A stretch of 64,000 nucleotides of DNA. Origin: an uncultured Christensenellaceae bacterium. GTDB lineage: Bacteria; Bacillota; Clostridia; Christensenellales; UBA3700. Below, piece by piece: positions 54,777 to 63,272 of the stretch. The first letter of the stretch is position 1; every line of letters begins with the position of its first letter. Where the stretch lies: contig CALWRH010000007.1 of NCBI GenBank assembly GCA_944383895.1, forward strand, positions 1 through 64,000, in the 5' to 3' direction. Both the position numbers and the translations under genes were made by a program. The notes under the pieces are model-generated. The model was not told the origin of the DNA, did no database searches, and saw nothing but the letters and a program-made list of their open reading frames with translations.

Positions 54777-56168
54777 TTATCTGAGACCAGCGTTCTGCGG
54801 AATATCGGGAAGACTTGCAAATCCGACTTTGAGAGCCTCGTCGTTAGGGATAAAATCTACCATTGTCTTGTCGTTAAACGCCTTATAAGCGCTCATATCG
54901 AAATATCCCGTACCCGTAAGACCGAACAGTATCTTCTTATGCTCGCCCGTTTCTTTGCACTTAAGCGCCTCGTCAACGGCAACTTTTATCGCGTGAGATG
55001 ATTCGGGCGCAGGCAAAATGCCTTCGCATCTTGCGAACATCTCTGCGGTTTCGAATACCTTTGTCTGCTCAACGCTTCTCGCAGTCATATAGCCGTCGTG
55101 ATAGAGCTTGCTGAGTATCGGGCTCATGCCGTGATAGCGCAGACCGCCTGCATGATTGGGCGACGGAAGGAATCCGCTGCCGAGCGTATACATCCTCGCA
55201 AGAGGCGTAGTCTTGCCCGTATCGCAGAAATCGTATGCATAAACGCCCCTCGTAAGCGAAGGACAGCTTGCAGGTTCGACCGCGATAAACTGCGTATTGT
55301 TTTTGCCCTCTATTCTGTCTGCCATAAACGGAGCGATAAGTCCGCCGAGGTTAGAACCGCCGCCTGCGCATCCTATGATTATATCGGGCGTTACTCCGTA
55401 TTTGTCAAGAGCGGCTTTAGCCTCGAGTCCGATAACGCTCTGATGCAACATAACGTGATCGAGCACGCTGCCGAGAACGTATCTGCAGTTGGGAGTAGTC
55501 GTCGCTACTTCTATCGCCTCGGATATCGCGCAACCGAGAGATCCGCCCGTATTGGGATGCTCTTTAAGTATAGCTCTGCCTACCTTGGTCGTTTCGGACG
55601 GAGAAGGTATTACCTGAGCACCGTAAGTACGCATGACCTCTTTACGGTAAGGTTTCTGTTCGCTTGACACTTTTACCATATAAACCTTGATGTCGATACC
55701 GTAAAAAGCGCAAGCCATAGAAAGCGCAGTGCCCCATTGTCCCGCGCCCGTTTCGGTAGTAAGCGAAGTAATGCCTTGCTGTTTAGCGTAATATGCCTGC
55801 GCAACCGCGCTGTTGAGCTTATGCGAGCCCGAAGTGTTGTTGCCTTCGAACTTATAATATATTTCCGCAGGCGTGCCGAGAGCTTTTTCGAGTTCGTAAG
55901 CTCTCACGAGCGGAGCGGGTCTGTACATCTTGTAGAAATCGCGTATCCCTTCAGGGATTTCGATATATTTATCCGTGCAATTGAGTTCCTGATCGATCAC
56001 CTCGTCGCAGAAAACGGGACGGAGATCGTCTTTAGTGCACGGCTTGAGCGTTGCGGGATTGAGAAACGGATCGTGCTGCTCTTTCATAAACGCCTTGAGG
56101 TTGAGCCATGCCTTGGGGATCTCCTCTTCGGGCAAATATATTTTATAAGGTATTTTATTGTTTTTCAT
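54777..56168 (-). CDS. trpB: Tryptophan synthase beta chain, TrpB2 type
   Basis: A 463-residue PLP enzyme of the TrpB2 branch, longer than canonical TrpB (about 400) and with the N-terminal extension YKIYLPEEEIPKAWLNL. The PLP lysine is in NTSGSHKLNSA near residue 115, ETGAGQWGTAL carries the catalytic-loop Glu, and GCAGGGSNLGG binds the cofactor phosphate. TrpB2 enzymes often act without TrpA, salvaging indole plus serine to tryptophan; no trpA or other trp gene is in the window. GGAG lies 8 nt before the ATG. The leader contains a short peptide gene and a terminator (see 56242-56318), suggesting attenuation. Confidence 0.93.
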   Translation of the reverse strand: MKNNKIPYKIYLPEEEIPKAWLNLKAFMKEQHDPFLNPATLKPCTKDDLRPVFCDEVIDQELNCTDKYIEIPEGIRDFYKMYRPAPLVRAYELEKALGTPAEIYYKFEGNNTSGSHKLNSAVAQAYYAKQQGITSLTTETGAGQWGTALSMACAFYGIDIKVYMVKVSSEQKPYRKEVMRTYGAQVIPSPSETTKVGRAILKEHPNTGGSLGCAISEAIEVATTTPNCRYVLGSVLDHVMLHQSVIGLEAKAALDKYGVTPDIIIGCAGGGSNLGGLIAPFMADRIEGKNNTQFIAVEPASCPSLTRGVYAYDFCDTGKTTPLARMYTLGSGFLPSPNHAGGLRYHGMSPILSKLYHDGYMTARSVEQTKVFETAEMFARCEGILPAPESSHAIKVAVDEALKCKETGEHKKILFGLTGTGYFDMSAYKAFNDKTMVDFIPNDEALKVGFASLPDIPQNAGLR

Positions 56169-56241
56169 AGTCAAATCTCCTGTTATTTACGTCTGTTTGC
56201 GGCTTTTGCCTATCGCCTTTCGGCATTGCGCTTATCCCTAT

Positions 56242-56272
56242 AAAAAAATCGCTCAACATAAAATGTCAAACG
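56242..56272 (-). terminator. Attenuator-type terminator in the trpB2 leader
   Basis: On the minus strand CGTTTGACAT/ATGTTGAGCG pairs over 10 bp (three G-U pairs) around a TTT loop and is followed by ATTTTTTT. It begins 4 nt after the stop of the leader peptide and ends about 75 nt before the trpB2 start. Its 3' arm can alternatively pair with CTCAGCATA near the start of the leader peptide gene. Confidence 0.65.
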
Positions 56273-56276
56273 AATA

Positions 56277-56318
56277 TCAAAGCCGCGAACGCCATCGCGT
56301 AAAATATGCTGAGTTCAT
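56277..56318 (-). CDS. Leader peptide MNSAYFTRWRSRL upstream of trpB2
   Basis: A 13-codon frame with a very strong ribosome site (AAAGGAGAGGAG, 3-4 nt before the ATG) in the trpB2 leader. It contains one Trp codon (codon 9) within TRWRSR and stops 4 nt before a terminator hairpin. Its third to fifth codons can pair either with ATATGCTG upstream (about 56364-56357) or with the 3' arm of the terminator. The layout suggests a translated attenuator sensing tryptophan or a related signal. The peptide itself need not have another role. Confidence 0.6.
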   Translation of the reverse strand: MNSAYFTRWRSRL

Positions 56319-56395
56319 GATCTCCTCTCCTTTCTTTTCTCGTCTTTTCTTATCTAGCCAGCATATCCACTAAGATACGCTCGGTTTATGGTATT

Positions 56396-56424
56396 ATATT
56401 ACATTATTTATACGCCCGTGTCAA
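56396..56424 (-). promoter_or_regulatory. Promoter of the trpB2 transcript
   Basis: TTGACA (56424-56419), 17 nt, TAATAT (56401-56396) on the minus strand; leader of roughly 220 nt. Confidence 0.75.
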
Positions 56425-56468
56425 CGCATTTGCGAAAAGAAAATACGCATTTTCAATTTTAGCGTATA

Positions 56469-57623
56469 TTAACCGTTATGATAGCGCGTTACGAAAGCAA
56501 GCTGAATATCCGACAGCGTCAGCGCATAAGTCACGTTGCCGTCGTCATCGGGTTCGGACGGGTCTGCGTCCGAAAAATTGGAATCCACATAGCTGTCCGT
56601 ACCGAGATCCTGTCCGTTGAGTTTGAGATATATATTGTTAAAAAAGTCGCTTATCGCATTGAAGGCGCCTTTTGTTTCCCAAAACGCTTTTTCTGCCTTT
56701 ATCTCGCGTTTTACCAGCGACGAATCGTACCACGAGGCATAATCTTCGTATGCGTCTTTATCGAGATAGTACATTATCCAGAGCATGCGGTCGAAATAGT
56801 TGTACATCGCAGAATATCTCAACAGATCGTTGTCGCTGTTTATAAGGACATACGCCGCCATAAGATTGGCGTCCTCTTCCCGCATTATGCCCACGGCGTG
56901 CGCCGTTTCGTGAGCGATCGTGAATATGAGAGAACTGACGGGCGTTTCTTTATTGACGTTTGCCTCTCCTATAGGAGTAAATGTTATTCCCGTCAGATAC
57001 GACTCGCTCATTATTGCGGAAAATGCCATACCTTTAGCCTCGGGGACGTAATCGCAATAGTAATCCCCTTTCAGTTTCTCATATTCTGCGACTATTAATT
57101 CCGACAATTCAGATACCGAATAATCGCATACGGGAAATCCGTCGTTATCTCTTTCGATCTCCGACGAAAGCAGGATAAAATCCTGCATGAAATCGTTTGT
57201 TGCATCGAGCAGTTCTTCGTCGGTAAGATCTCCGTTCTTATATATTTCGAGAGGCGGTTTTTGTCTGTTATAGGCAAAAGACGTATCGAGCATATAAACC
57301 GAAACCACCGCAAGAACCGTTGCGATAAGAGTGGTAAAAGAACACAAACCGCGCGCGGGCTGTCTTTTTGCAAGCATGACAATACCTTTTATTATCAGAA
57401 AAAGCGCGACTGCGGCAGCAATGAAAGCGAGCGTTTCGAAAACAGAAAAAGGAACCGCGGACGATATACGTCCGAAAAATTCCGTAAAGGCAAAAGTGAC
57501 CGTGCGGGTGGCTTTTTCGCTGAGCTCTGCGTCCTTGCAAAGCACGGCGACGGTTATCATGAGTACAACCGCCAAAAGCGCGATAACGCCGTTGAATATC
57601 ATCCGTTTAGAATATTTGCTCAC
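56469..57623 (-). CDS. DUF3810-type membrane protein with zinc-protease motif
   Basis: A 384-residue protein. It has three hydrophobic helices in the first 115 residues and then a large extracytoplasmic domain carrying IAHETAHAVGIMREEDANL near residues 238-256. HETAH is the zinc-protease HExxH motif, and the downstream EEDAN Glu is a plausible third ligand. This matches the DUF3810 family; proteolytic activity is likely but unproven. The GTG start at 57623 has GGAGG 6 nt upstream. It follows the 57693 gene in the same direction after 69 nt. Confidence 0.85.
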   Translation of the reverse strand: MSKYSKRMIFNGVIALLAVVLMITVAVLCKDAELSEKATRTVTFAFTEFFGRISSAVPFSVFETLAFIAAAVALFLIIKGIVMLAKRQPARGLCSFTTLIATVLAVVSVYMLDTSFAYNRQKPPLEIYKNGDLTDEELLDATNDFMQDFILLSSEIERDNDGFPVCDYSVSELSELIVAEYEKLKGDYYCDYVPEAKGMAFSAIMSESYLTGITFTPIGEANVNKETPVSSLIFTIAHETAHAVGIMREEDANLMAAYVLINSDNDLLRYSAMYNYFDRMLWIMYYLDKDAYEDYASWYDSSLVKREIKAEKAFWETKGAFNAISDFFNNIYLKLNGQDLGTDSYVDSNFSDADPSEPDDDGNVTYALTLSDIQLAFVTRYHNG

Positions 57624-57692
57624 GCTTTCCTCCCGCCTTGCAGATCTCGTTATAAGTCTTGCGACGTTATGTATCTACACCCGAGTCTGACT

Positions 57693-58478
57693 TCAGTTAT
57701 CCGATCCGCTGCCCGAGCTTTTATTATCTGCGTCGGTATCGCGACTGTCTTCAGGCTTGTCGACCTCTTCCGAGCTTTTCTTTCCGTCGTCCGTGCCTTC
57801 GCCCCGTTTCACTTCGTCCTGTTTTTCATCGTCGGGAAATCCGCTGAAAATTTCTCCGCCGTCGTATTTATACTGACATGCGGCATCGTCGACTTTATTC
57901 TGCGCGTCAGAATTTACGCTGCGTCTTCCTTCGTTCTTTCTGCCTCCGACGTATTTATTGACGATCTTTTCGAGATTGACGAATACGAAACGGTACAGAG
58001 GATCGTAAGCGCAGAAAAGCACGAGCCCCGCAACCATGAGAAGAGGCAATGTCCACTTAATTCCGAATATCGCGATATCGGCAATGACTATCTTCATAAG
58101 CATTATACATGCGTAAAAAGCTAAAGCGAAATAACCGAGTTTCACGATCGTGATAAGCGCGATCTTCACCCATTTAGGCAATCTGACTCTGACGTAAAAT
58201 ACAAAGTCGAGCGCGTATTGGATTATCGCATAGGGCGCGTAAAAAAGAATAAACGGCAAAGCCTTGATATTTACCGCGAGAAACCCTATGCCCGCCGCAG
58301 CGACGTAAGAAAAAATCGCCCCGCTTATCGACTTCTGCGTAAGCGGCAGCGATATTGCAAGCGCTGCGATAACGTTGATGGCAATGCTCATTGTGGAAAT
58401 ATACGCCTGCGCTACGACCGCAATAACCGCGATCGCACAGGAAACCGCCGCCAACGCTATCTTGTAACTGCGTCTCAT
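57693..58478 (-). CDS. Multi-pass membrane protein with acidic C-terminal tail
   Basis: A 261-residue protein. Residues 1-165 contain about six hydrophobic helices. The last 80 or so residues are hydrophilic and disordered (KKSSEEVDKPEDSRDTDADN). The helical part resembles general small transporter-like or regulator membrane domains, but I recognise no family. It starts 1 nt after the J-like protein's stop and has no clear ribosome site, so it is likely translated by coupling. Confidence 0.65.
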   Translation of the reverse strand: MRRSYKIALAAVSCAIAVIAVVAQAYISTMSIAINVIAALAISLPLTQKSISGAIFSYVAAAGIGFLAVNIKALPFILFYAPYAIIQYALDFVFYVRVRLPKWVKIALITIVKLGYFALAFYACIMLMKIVIADIAIFGIKWTLPLLMVAGLVLFCAYDPLYRFVFVNLEKIVNKYVGGRKNEGRRSVNSDAQNKVDDAACQYKYDGGEIFSGFPDDEKQDEVKRGEGTDDGKKSSEEVDKPEDSRDTDADNKSSGSGSDN

Positions 58479-58479
58479 T

Positions 58480-59142
58480 TCAGCAACAGGGAATAAGATC
58501 CCCGCCCATCATTTCACAGCAGCAGTCGCAACATATGAGCGTAGAACAGGTATTGCAACACGTCGTTGCAGTATCTGCGCCGGCATCTGTCTGCTGAGGA
58601 CGCGTATAGCCGCCTCTCTGCTGTTGTTGCTGACCGTAAGGATTTGCGTTCTGTTCAGCCGTACCCGCGTTCTGAGCACCCGCATTGTTGAGCATTGCGG
58701 TAAGCTTGGCGTGACTTCTCTTGTATTTTTCGTTATTCGGATCCAGGGTAAGCGCTATTTCAAGCTGTTTTTTGCTTTCGACGTGCCAATTGCGCTTGAA
58801 ATAAATTATAGCCTGAACGTAATGCCACTCAGCATCGCGGCTTTCCGCGGTATCGAGTTTTGCCTGAGCCTCGTCGAGTTTCCCTTGCTTGATGAGTTCT
58901 TCTACCGCGCCGAGCCTGCTCCCGCTTTCCGAAACGGAAACACGTCTTTGAAGATCTTCCATACAGTCGGCATAAGCCCTGTCAAGCTCTCCTATCATGC
59001 GGCTTGCCTGAGCTCCTTCTTCTCCTTCGCTGAAACGCAGATCTTCATACTTCTTTCTGAGCGTGCGGTAAGCGTTCTCCACCTGCTCCTGAGTAGCGTC
59101 GTCTTTAAGTCCCAGAACTATATACGGGTCTTTTGCTTGCAC
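58480..59142 (-). CDS. J-domain-like protein with TPR-like middle and Cys-rich tail
   Basis: A 220-residue protein. Residues 1-60 look like a DnaJ domain (DPYIVLGLKDDATQEQVENAYR...) but lack the HPD tripeptide needed to stimulate Hsp70 ATPase. The middle (70-150) is helical and TPR-like: LDEAQAKLDTAESRDAEWHYVQ and ALTLDPNNEKYK. A Gln-rich linker leads to a tail with about nine cysteines (CCNTCSTLICCDCCCEMM, ending PCC). Such a tail could bind metal or be acylated. The ATG overlaps the DUF5685 gene by 25 nt. It may act with DUF5685; function unknown. Confidence 0.75.
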   Translation of the reverse strand: MQAKDPYIVLGLKDDATQEQVENAYRTLRKKYEDLRFSEGEEGAQASRMIGELDRAYADCMEDLQRRVSVSESGSRLGAVEELIKQGKLDEAQAKLDTAESRDAEWHYVQAIIYFKRNWHVESKKQLEIALTLDPNNEKYKRSHAKLTAMLNNAGAQNAGTAEQNANPYGQQQQQRGGYTRPQQTDAGADTATTCCNTCSTLICCDCCCEMMGGDLIPCC

Positions 59143-59993
59143 TTATCCGTCCTCCTTAACAACTTGTCGGTCTGTTCTTTAAGACCGTACCAGATTATAT
59201 TCGTAACAACGCCTTCGTAAGCCTTGAGTTTTACGTTGTCGAAAGCGTTCATTATCTCTCTGTAACAGCAGTTCAGAACGAACGCTGCATCCTTCCCCTT
59301 ATCGCTCACGAAAGAAGGTCTGTCCTTATACTCGTAACCGATCAGGAAGGCATTGTATTCACCTTTTTTCGCGTCTTCGTCCGCATCGTCGAAAGCGTCT
59401 GCGAAATACACCCATCTGCCGAGGTTGTACATCAGATCGCCCGCCGCCTCGCTGTAATCCTCTTTAGCGAGAAGCCTCGTCAGTTCTTTTAATATCGTTG
59501 CAAACTGATGCGCGACGAGATCCACGTTTTCGCAGCCTTCGGATTCGAGCCTGTTGAGCTCGGTAAACCCGCATCTGATTATGTCCGCCATTTCGGGATT
59601 GCGCCTGCACGCTTTTCTGAAATGACGTTTTATGATCATAGCGTCCGCGATCTTTTTGCCCGCGCTCTTATCGTCAGCCACGTCGTCCACCGCTTTGTAA
59701 TGCGCCAGAATAGTATTTGCGTCCATTACGGAAAGCATGAGCGGATTGGGCTTTACGACTGATTTTTTTCTGACGGGGTTGAGTATGCACACTTCGTTGC
59801 TTATCTCGACAGCCGTACCCGTAAGCGCGTGTATGAAGACGTTGAAAAACGTCATGTCGTAATTGGTCGTCATCCTCATGAACTGTCCGCAGTTTTTACC
59901 TATAGTCTTGCAAAGACCGCAGTAAAAAGCACGGTACAGCGTGAAGTCCTTTATAAACATATTGGGCTTGTCGGGGACAACGTATCCGAACAT
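59118..59993 (-). CDS. DUF5685 family protein
   Basis: A 291-residue soluble, mainly helical protein with the DUF5685 start MFGYVVPDKPNMFIKDFTLYRAFYCGLCK. It carries a CxxC (CGLC) plus a further Cys at the GKNCG segment and VCILNP, possible metal or redox residues. A second half has ADAFDDADEDAKKGEYNAFLIGYE, rich in acidic residues. Function is not known to me. It often travels with DnaJ-like genes in clostridia, as here. Start overlaps the trpS stop (TAATG). Confidence 0.82.
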   Translation of the reverse strand: MFGYVVPDKPNMFIKDFTLYRAFYCGLCKTIGKNCGQFMRMTTNYDMTFFNVFIHALTGTAVEISNEVCILNPVRKKSVVKPNPLMLSVMDANTILAHYKAVDDVADDKSAGKKIADAMIIKRHFRKACRRNPEMADIIRCGFTELNRLESEGCENVDLVAHQFATILKELTRLLAKEDYSEAAGDLMYNLGRWVYFADAFDDADEDAKKGEYNAFLIGYEYKDRPSFVSDKGKDAAFVLNCCYREIMNAFDNVKLKAYEGVVTNIIWYGLKEQTDKLLRRTDKCKQKTRI

Positions 59994-60991
59994 TACAACA
60001 CAAATCCTATCTTTTCTTTTACTTCTTTCAAGGTTTTTTCAGCAATAGCCGACGCTCTCTCCGCGCCGTCCTTTGCAACTTTCGCAAGATAGCCTTCGTC
60101 CTGTCTTATCTCTGTAAAACGTTCTCTGAAAGGACGCAACATCTCTACTACCGCATCTGCCGTAGCAAGCTTGAGATGACCGTACATCTTGCCTTCGAAT
60201 TCTTTTACGAGCTCGTCTATGCTCTGTTTGCGCGCAATAGACAATATCGTGAGCAGGTTGGACACGCCGGGCTTGTTTTCGGGATCGTAAATTATCTCTG
60301 AGCCGCTGTCCGTAACCGCTTTCTTTATCTTTGCGATTATGTCCTTTTCGCTGTCAAGTACACCTATCACCGCGTTGGGATTGGGGTCCGACTTGCTCAT
60401 TTTCGCAAGCGGATTTTGCAGACTTGCGATTTTCGCGCCGAATTTCTTTACTCTCGCCTCGGGTACGACAAACGTATCTCCGTAGATATTGTTGAATCTG
60501 AGCGCGATATCTCTCGCTATCTCGAGGTGCTGACGCTGATCTATACCGACGGGCACGCAGTTGGTCTTGAAAAGGAGTATGTCCGCAGCCATAAGCACGG
60601 GATAATCCATAAGTCCCATATTTATGTTGTCTGCGTGCTTTTCGGACTTTTCTTTGAACTGCGTCATCCTGTTCATCTCTCCGACGTAGGTATAGCAGTT
60701 GAGCAGCCACGAAAGCTCGCTGTGCTCGTGAACGTGCGATTGGAAATATACGATATTCTTTTTATCGTCTATGCCTGCCGCAAGCAGAAGCGCGAACATA
60801 TCGAGAGAATTTTTGCGCAGAGCCGCGGGGTCCTGTCTTACCGTTATCGTATGGAGATCGGCAACCTCGAAAATGCAGAAATTACCGGGTTCGTTCTGAA
60901 TCTCGCTCCACTCGTTTACAGCGCCGATGTAATTGCCTAATGTCATAATGCCCGAAGGCTGGATACCGCTGTAAATGACTTTGTTATTCAT
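59993..60991 (-). CDS. trpS: Tryptophan--tRNA ligase
   Basis: A 332-residue class I synthetase, the usual short bacterial TrpRS. The HIGH-type motif is GIQPSGIMTLGNYIGA at residues 8-23, the tryptophan pocket GLMDYPVLMAADIL, GIDQRQHLE, and the KMSKS loop LAKMSKSDPN near residue 195. The ATG at 60991 has GAGGT upstream; a 10-residue extension lacks support. The leader of about 25 nt has no T-box. Confidence 0.97.
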   Translation of the reverse strand: MNNKVIYSGIQPSGIMTLGNYIGAVNEWSEIQNEPGNFCIFEVADLHTITVRQDPAALRKNSLDMFALLLAAGIDDKKNIVYFQSHVHEHSELSWLLNCYTYVGEMNRMTQFKEKSEKHADNINMGLMDYPVLMAADILLFKTNCVPVGIDQRQHLEIARDIALRFNNIYGDTFVVPEARVKKFGAKIASLQNPLAKMSKSDPNPNAVIGVLDSEKDIIAKIKKAVTDSGSEIIYDPENKPGVSNLLTILSIARKQSIDELVKEFEGKMYGHLKLATADAVVEMLRPFRERFTEIRQDEGYLAKVAKDGAERASAIAEKTLKEVKEKIGFVL

Positions 60992-61022
60992 TTCAAACCT
61001 CTTTTTTATGTATATTTGCAAT

Positions 61023-61051
61023 ATTATAACACAAATATCACTTTATAGCAA
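61023..61051 (-). promoter_or_regulatory. Promoter of trpS
   Basis: TTGCTA (61051-61046), 17 nt, TATAAT (61028-61023) on the minus strand. Confidence 0.7.
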
Positions 61052-61176
61052 AGATTTTATGCTCACTTTGCCCTGCAATTGCCTCACGTTTATCAGATTT
61101 TACCTCAATATCGTTAAATTCGTATTAAAAACCGAGCATAATGTCCTAAAAACGGCAGATTTTGCGATAACCGCCC

Positions 61177-61205
61177 TTTACAGCCGCCGTGCTTTACTGT
61201 ATAAT
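61177..61205 (+). promoter_or_regulatory. Promoter of dgt (predicted leaderless)
   Basis: TTTACA (61177-61182), 17 nt, TATAAT (61200-61205). The start codon at 61212 is exactly 7 nt downstream, at the expected transcription start. Confidence 0.8.
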
Positions 61206-61211
61206 AAAGTC

Positions 61212-62216
61212 ATGGAAGATTTCAAAAGCGTAATTTACGAAAAAGAAGCAAAATTTTTCAGCCCCTACGCATGCAGATCAGACGCTACGAAAGGCAGAGT
61301 CAGAGAAGAAAAGCCCTGCCCGTTGCGCACGGATTTCATGCGCGACCGCGACCGTATCGTACACAGCAAATCCTTCAGGCGTCTTAAGCACAAAACTCAG
61401 GTATTTATTTCTCCCGAAGGAGATCACTACCGTACCCGCCTGACGCATACTCTCGAAGTCGCTCAGATAGGTCGCACGATAGCGCGCGCCCTAAATCTCA
61501 ACGAAGATCTCATCGAGGCGATCGCGCTCGGTCACGACCTCGGGCATACGCCTTTCGGACACGCGGGCGAAAGCGTGCTCGACAAGCTCATACAAGGCGG
61601 ATTTTCGCACAACGAGCAAAGCCTCAGGATCGTAGAATTTCTCGAAAACGACGGCAGAGGTCTAAACCTGACGTTTGAAGTAAAAGACGGAATCGTCAAT
61701 CACAAGTTCAGCGGCAAGCCCGCCACTCTCGAAGGCGAGATAATAAAATACGCCGACAGATTCGCCTACATAAACCACGACATAGAAGACGCGATATGCG
61801 CAGGCGTACTGAAAGAAGAAGATCTCCCCTCCGATTGTACAGAACTGCTCGGACACTCAAAAAGCGCGAGAATAAACAGTCTTATACTCGATATAGTAAA
61901 TAACAGCTACGGCAAGCCTTATATCAGGCAATCCCCCGACTTTGAGGCAATGCACCTGAAACTGCACAAATTCATGTTCGCAAGCGTATACACCAATCCC
62001 GTAGCAAAGTCGGAAGAAAAGAAAACTCTTGCGCTTATAGAACTTCTTTTCGACCACTATATGAATCATATCGACGAACTGCCCGACTTCTACAAGACAC
62101 TACTCGAAACCACTCCGAGAGACCGAGTCGTAGGCGACTATATCGCAAGCTTTACGGACAGATACGCGGTGCGCACCTTCCACGAAATATTCACTCCCAA
62201 GGGCTGGAACGTATAG
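61212..62216 (+). CDS. dgt: Deoxyguanosinetriphosphate triphosphohydrolase-like protein
   Basis: A 334-residue HD-superfamily dNTPase that would cleave dNTPs to nucleosides and triphosphate. RRLKHKTQVF, the His of TRLTHTLEVAQI, then GHDLGHTPFGHAGE (HD motif) and NHDIEDAI provide the metal ligands. Length suits the bacterial type-2 dGTPase group. I start at 61212 (MEDFKSVIYE) because this matches the family's N-terminus. The frame upstream to 60975 runs through the promoter and has no family similarity. No ribosome site precedes the ATG; the message is predicted to be leaderless. Confidence 0.94.
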   Translation: MEDFKSVIYEKEAKFFSPYACRSDATKGRVREEKPCPLRTDFMRDRDRIVHSKSFRRLKHKTQVFISPEGDHYRTRLTHTLEVAQIGRTIARALNLNEDLIEAIALGHDLGHTPFGHAGESVLDKLIQGGFSHNEQSLRIVEFLENDGRGLNLTFEVKDGIVNHKFSGKPATLEGEIIKYADRFAYINHDIEDAICAGVLKEEDLPSDCTELLGHSKSARINSLILDIVNNSYGKPYIRQSPDFEAMHLKLHKFMFASVYTNPVAKSEEKKTLALIELLFDHYMNHIDELPDFYKTLLETTPRDRVVGDYIASFTDRYAVRTFHEIFTPKGWNV

Positions 62217-62297
62217 CAAATAACAACGCATAGTCTTTGTTTCAGAGCAGTCCGAACCGTTTTTATTCTATATACAATAAATTAAATAACAAACACG

Positions 62298-62326
62298 GGC
62301 ACGCAAAACTGCGTGCCTGAATTTTT
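62298..62326 (+). terminator. Terminator of dgt
   Basis: GGCACGCA/TGCGTGCC stem, loop AAAC, followed by GAATTTTT, about 80 nt past the stop. From 62327 to 62515 nothing recognisable is seen. Confidence 0.85.
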
Positions 62327-62516
62327 CCTTATAGTTTGTTATGATCGTGCCGATTCAACGTTTTTGATATGAATTACAAAAAAACTTTCTCAACCTCTTT
62401 CGTTTAACTGAACGAATAGGTACAAATCTGCCGCAACACATTTATGCAACGTTATTTACGTTTCTGTGATATCGATATCCTTCCTGTTTCTCATGTACCC
62501 GATAACGATATCGTAA

Positions 62517-63207
62517 TAATCATCCACCCGTCTAACGGGTGGTTTTTCACATATCGGGCATAGCCCTTTGGTACTAGCCACGTCTAAATGACGTATATTA
62601 GACTGCCACCTGCGATTGTTACTCAGCGTTTCTTGGTTTCAAACGGATCGAAAGCTTCTGCTATGCATAACTGCTCTACCGTTTTATCTTCTTCTAATTG
62701 CGTCCTGATATATTCTGCTATGCGTTCCTTATTTTTTCCTACCGTATCCACATAGTATCCTTTACACCAGAACTCTCTGCTTCTGTATTTATATTTCATG
62801 TTTGCCCATTTTTCGTATATCATCAAGCTGCTTTTTCCTTTCAGAAATCCCATAAAACTCGCTACGCTCATTTTCGGTGGGATTTCTATTAGCATATGTA
62901 TATGGTCGATACATACCTCTGCTTCGATGATATTTACTCCTTTCCATTTGCACAACTCTCGTAGAATTGCACCTATCTCTAATCTCTTTTGCCCATAGAA
63001 TACCTTCCTGCGATACTTGGGTGCAAATACAACGTGGTATTTGCAATTCCACTTCGTGTGTGCTAAACTGTGTATGTCATTCATTTGACTTTGTCCTCCT
63101 GTTATTTAAGATTAGATGGCAGTCCAATCTTATTGTACAACAGGAGGACTTTTTCAGCACTCATCGGCTTAGCCTCTGTTGAACCACGCGACTATCGCGT
63201 GGTTTTC
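62517..63207 (-). mobile_element. IS200/IS605-group insertion sequence (IS200-like, tnpA only)
   Basis: A tyrosine-transposase gene flanked by subterminal hairpins: CCACCCG/CGGGTGG (62524-62542) on the downstream side and ACCACGCGA/TCGCGTGGT (63183-63203) on the upstream side. Both are followed by GTTTTTC or GTTTTC-like bases. IS200 elements carry such imperfect palindromes instead of inverted terminal repeats. There is no tnpB. End points are estimates. Confidence 0.78.
62623..63084 (-). CDS. tnpA: IS200-type Y1 transposase TnpA
   Basis: A 153-residue HUH single-strand transposase. The HUH motif is CIDHIHMLIEIPP near residues 58-70 and the catalytic tyrosine lies in the helix IAEYIRTQ near residue 124. 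KYHVVFAPKYRRKVF near the N-terminus is characteristic. The frame is intact, with AGGAGG 10 nt before the ATG, so the copy may be active. Leader pairing seen in IS200 may limit its translation. Confidence 0.95.
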   Translation of the reverse strand: MNDIHSLAHTKWNCKYHVVFAPKYRRKVFYGQKRLEIGAILRELCKWKGVNIIEAEVCIDHIHMLIEIPPKMSVASFMGFLKGKSSLMIYEKWANMKYKYRSREFWCKGYYVDTVGKNKERIAEYIRTQLEEDKTVEQLCIAEAFDPFETKKR

Positions 63208-63213
63208 AAATTA

Positions 63214-63245
63214 CAAAAAAAACCGCCGCCCTTTCGGACGACGGT
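63214..63245 (-). terminator. Terminator of ilvE
   Basis: ACCGTCGTCC/GGGCGGCGGT stem with GAAA loop followed by TTTTTTTT on the minus strand, about 28 nt past the stop. Confidence 0.92.
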
Positions 63246-63272
63246 TCATATTTTTCAATTCGCTGTCAATCG

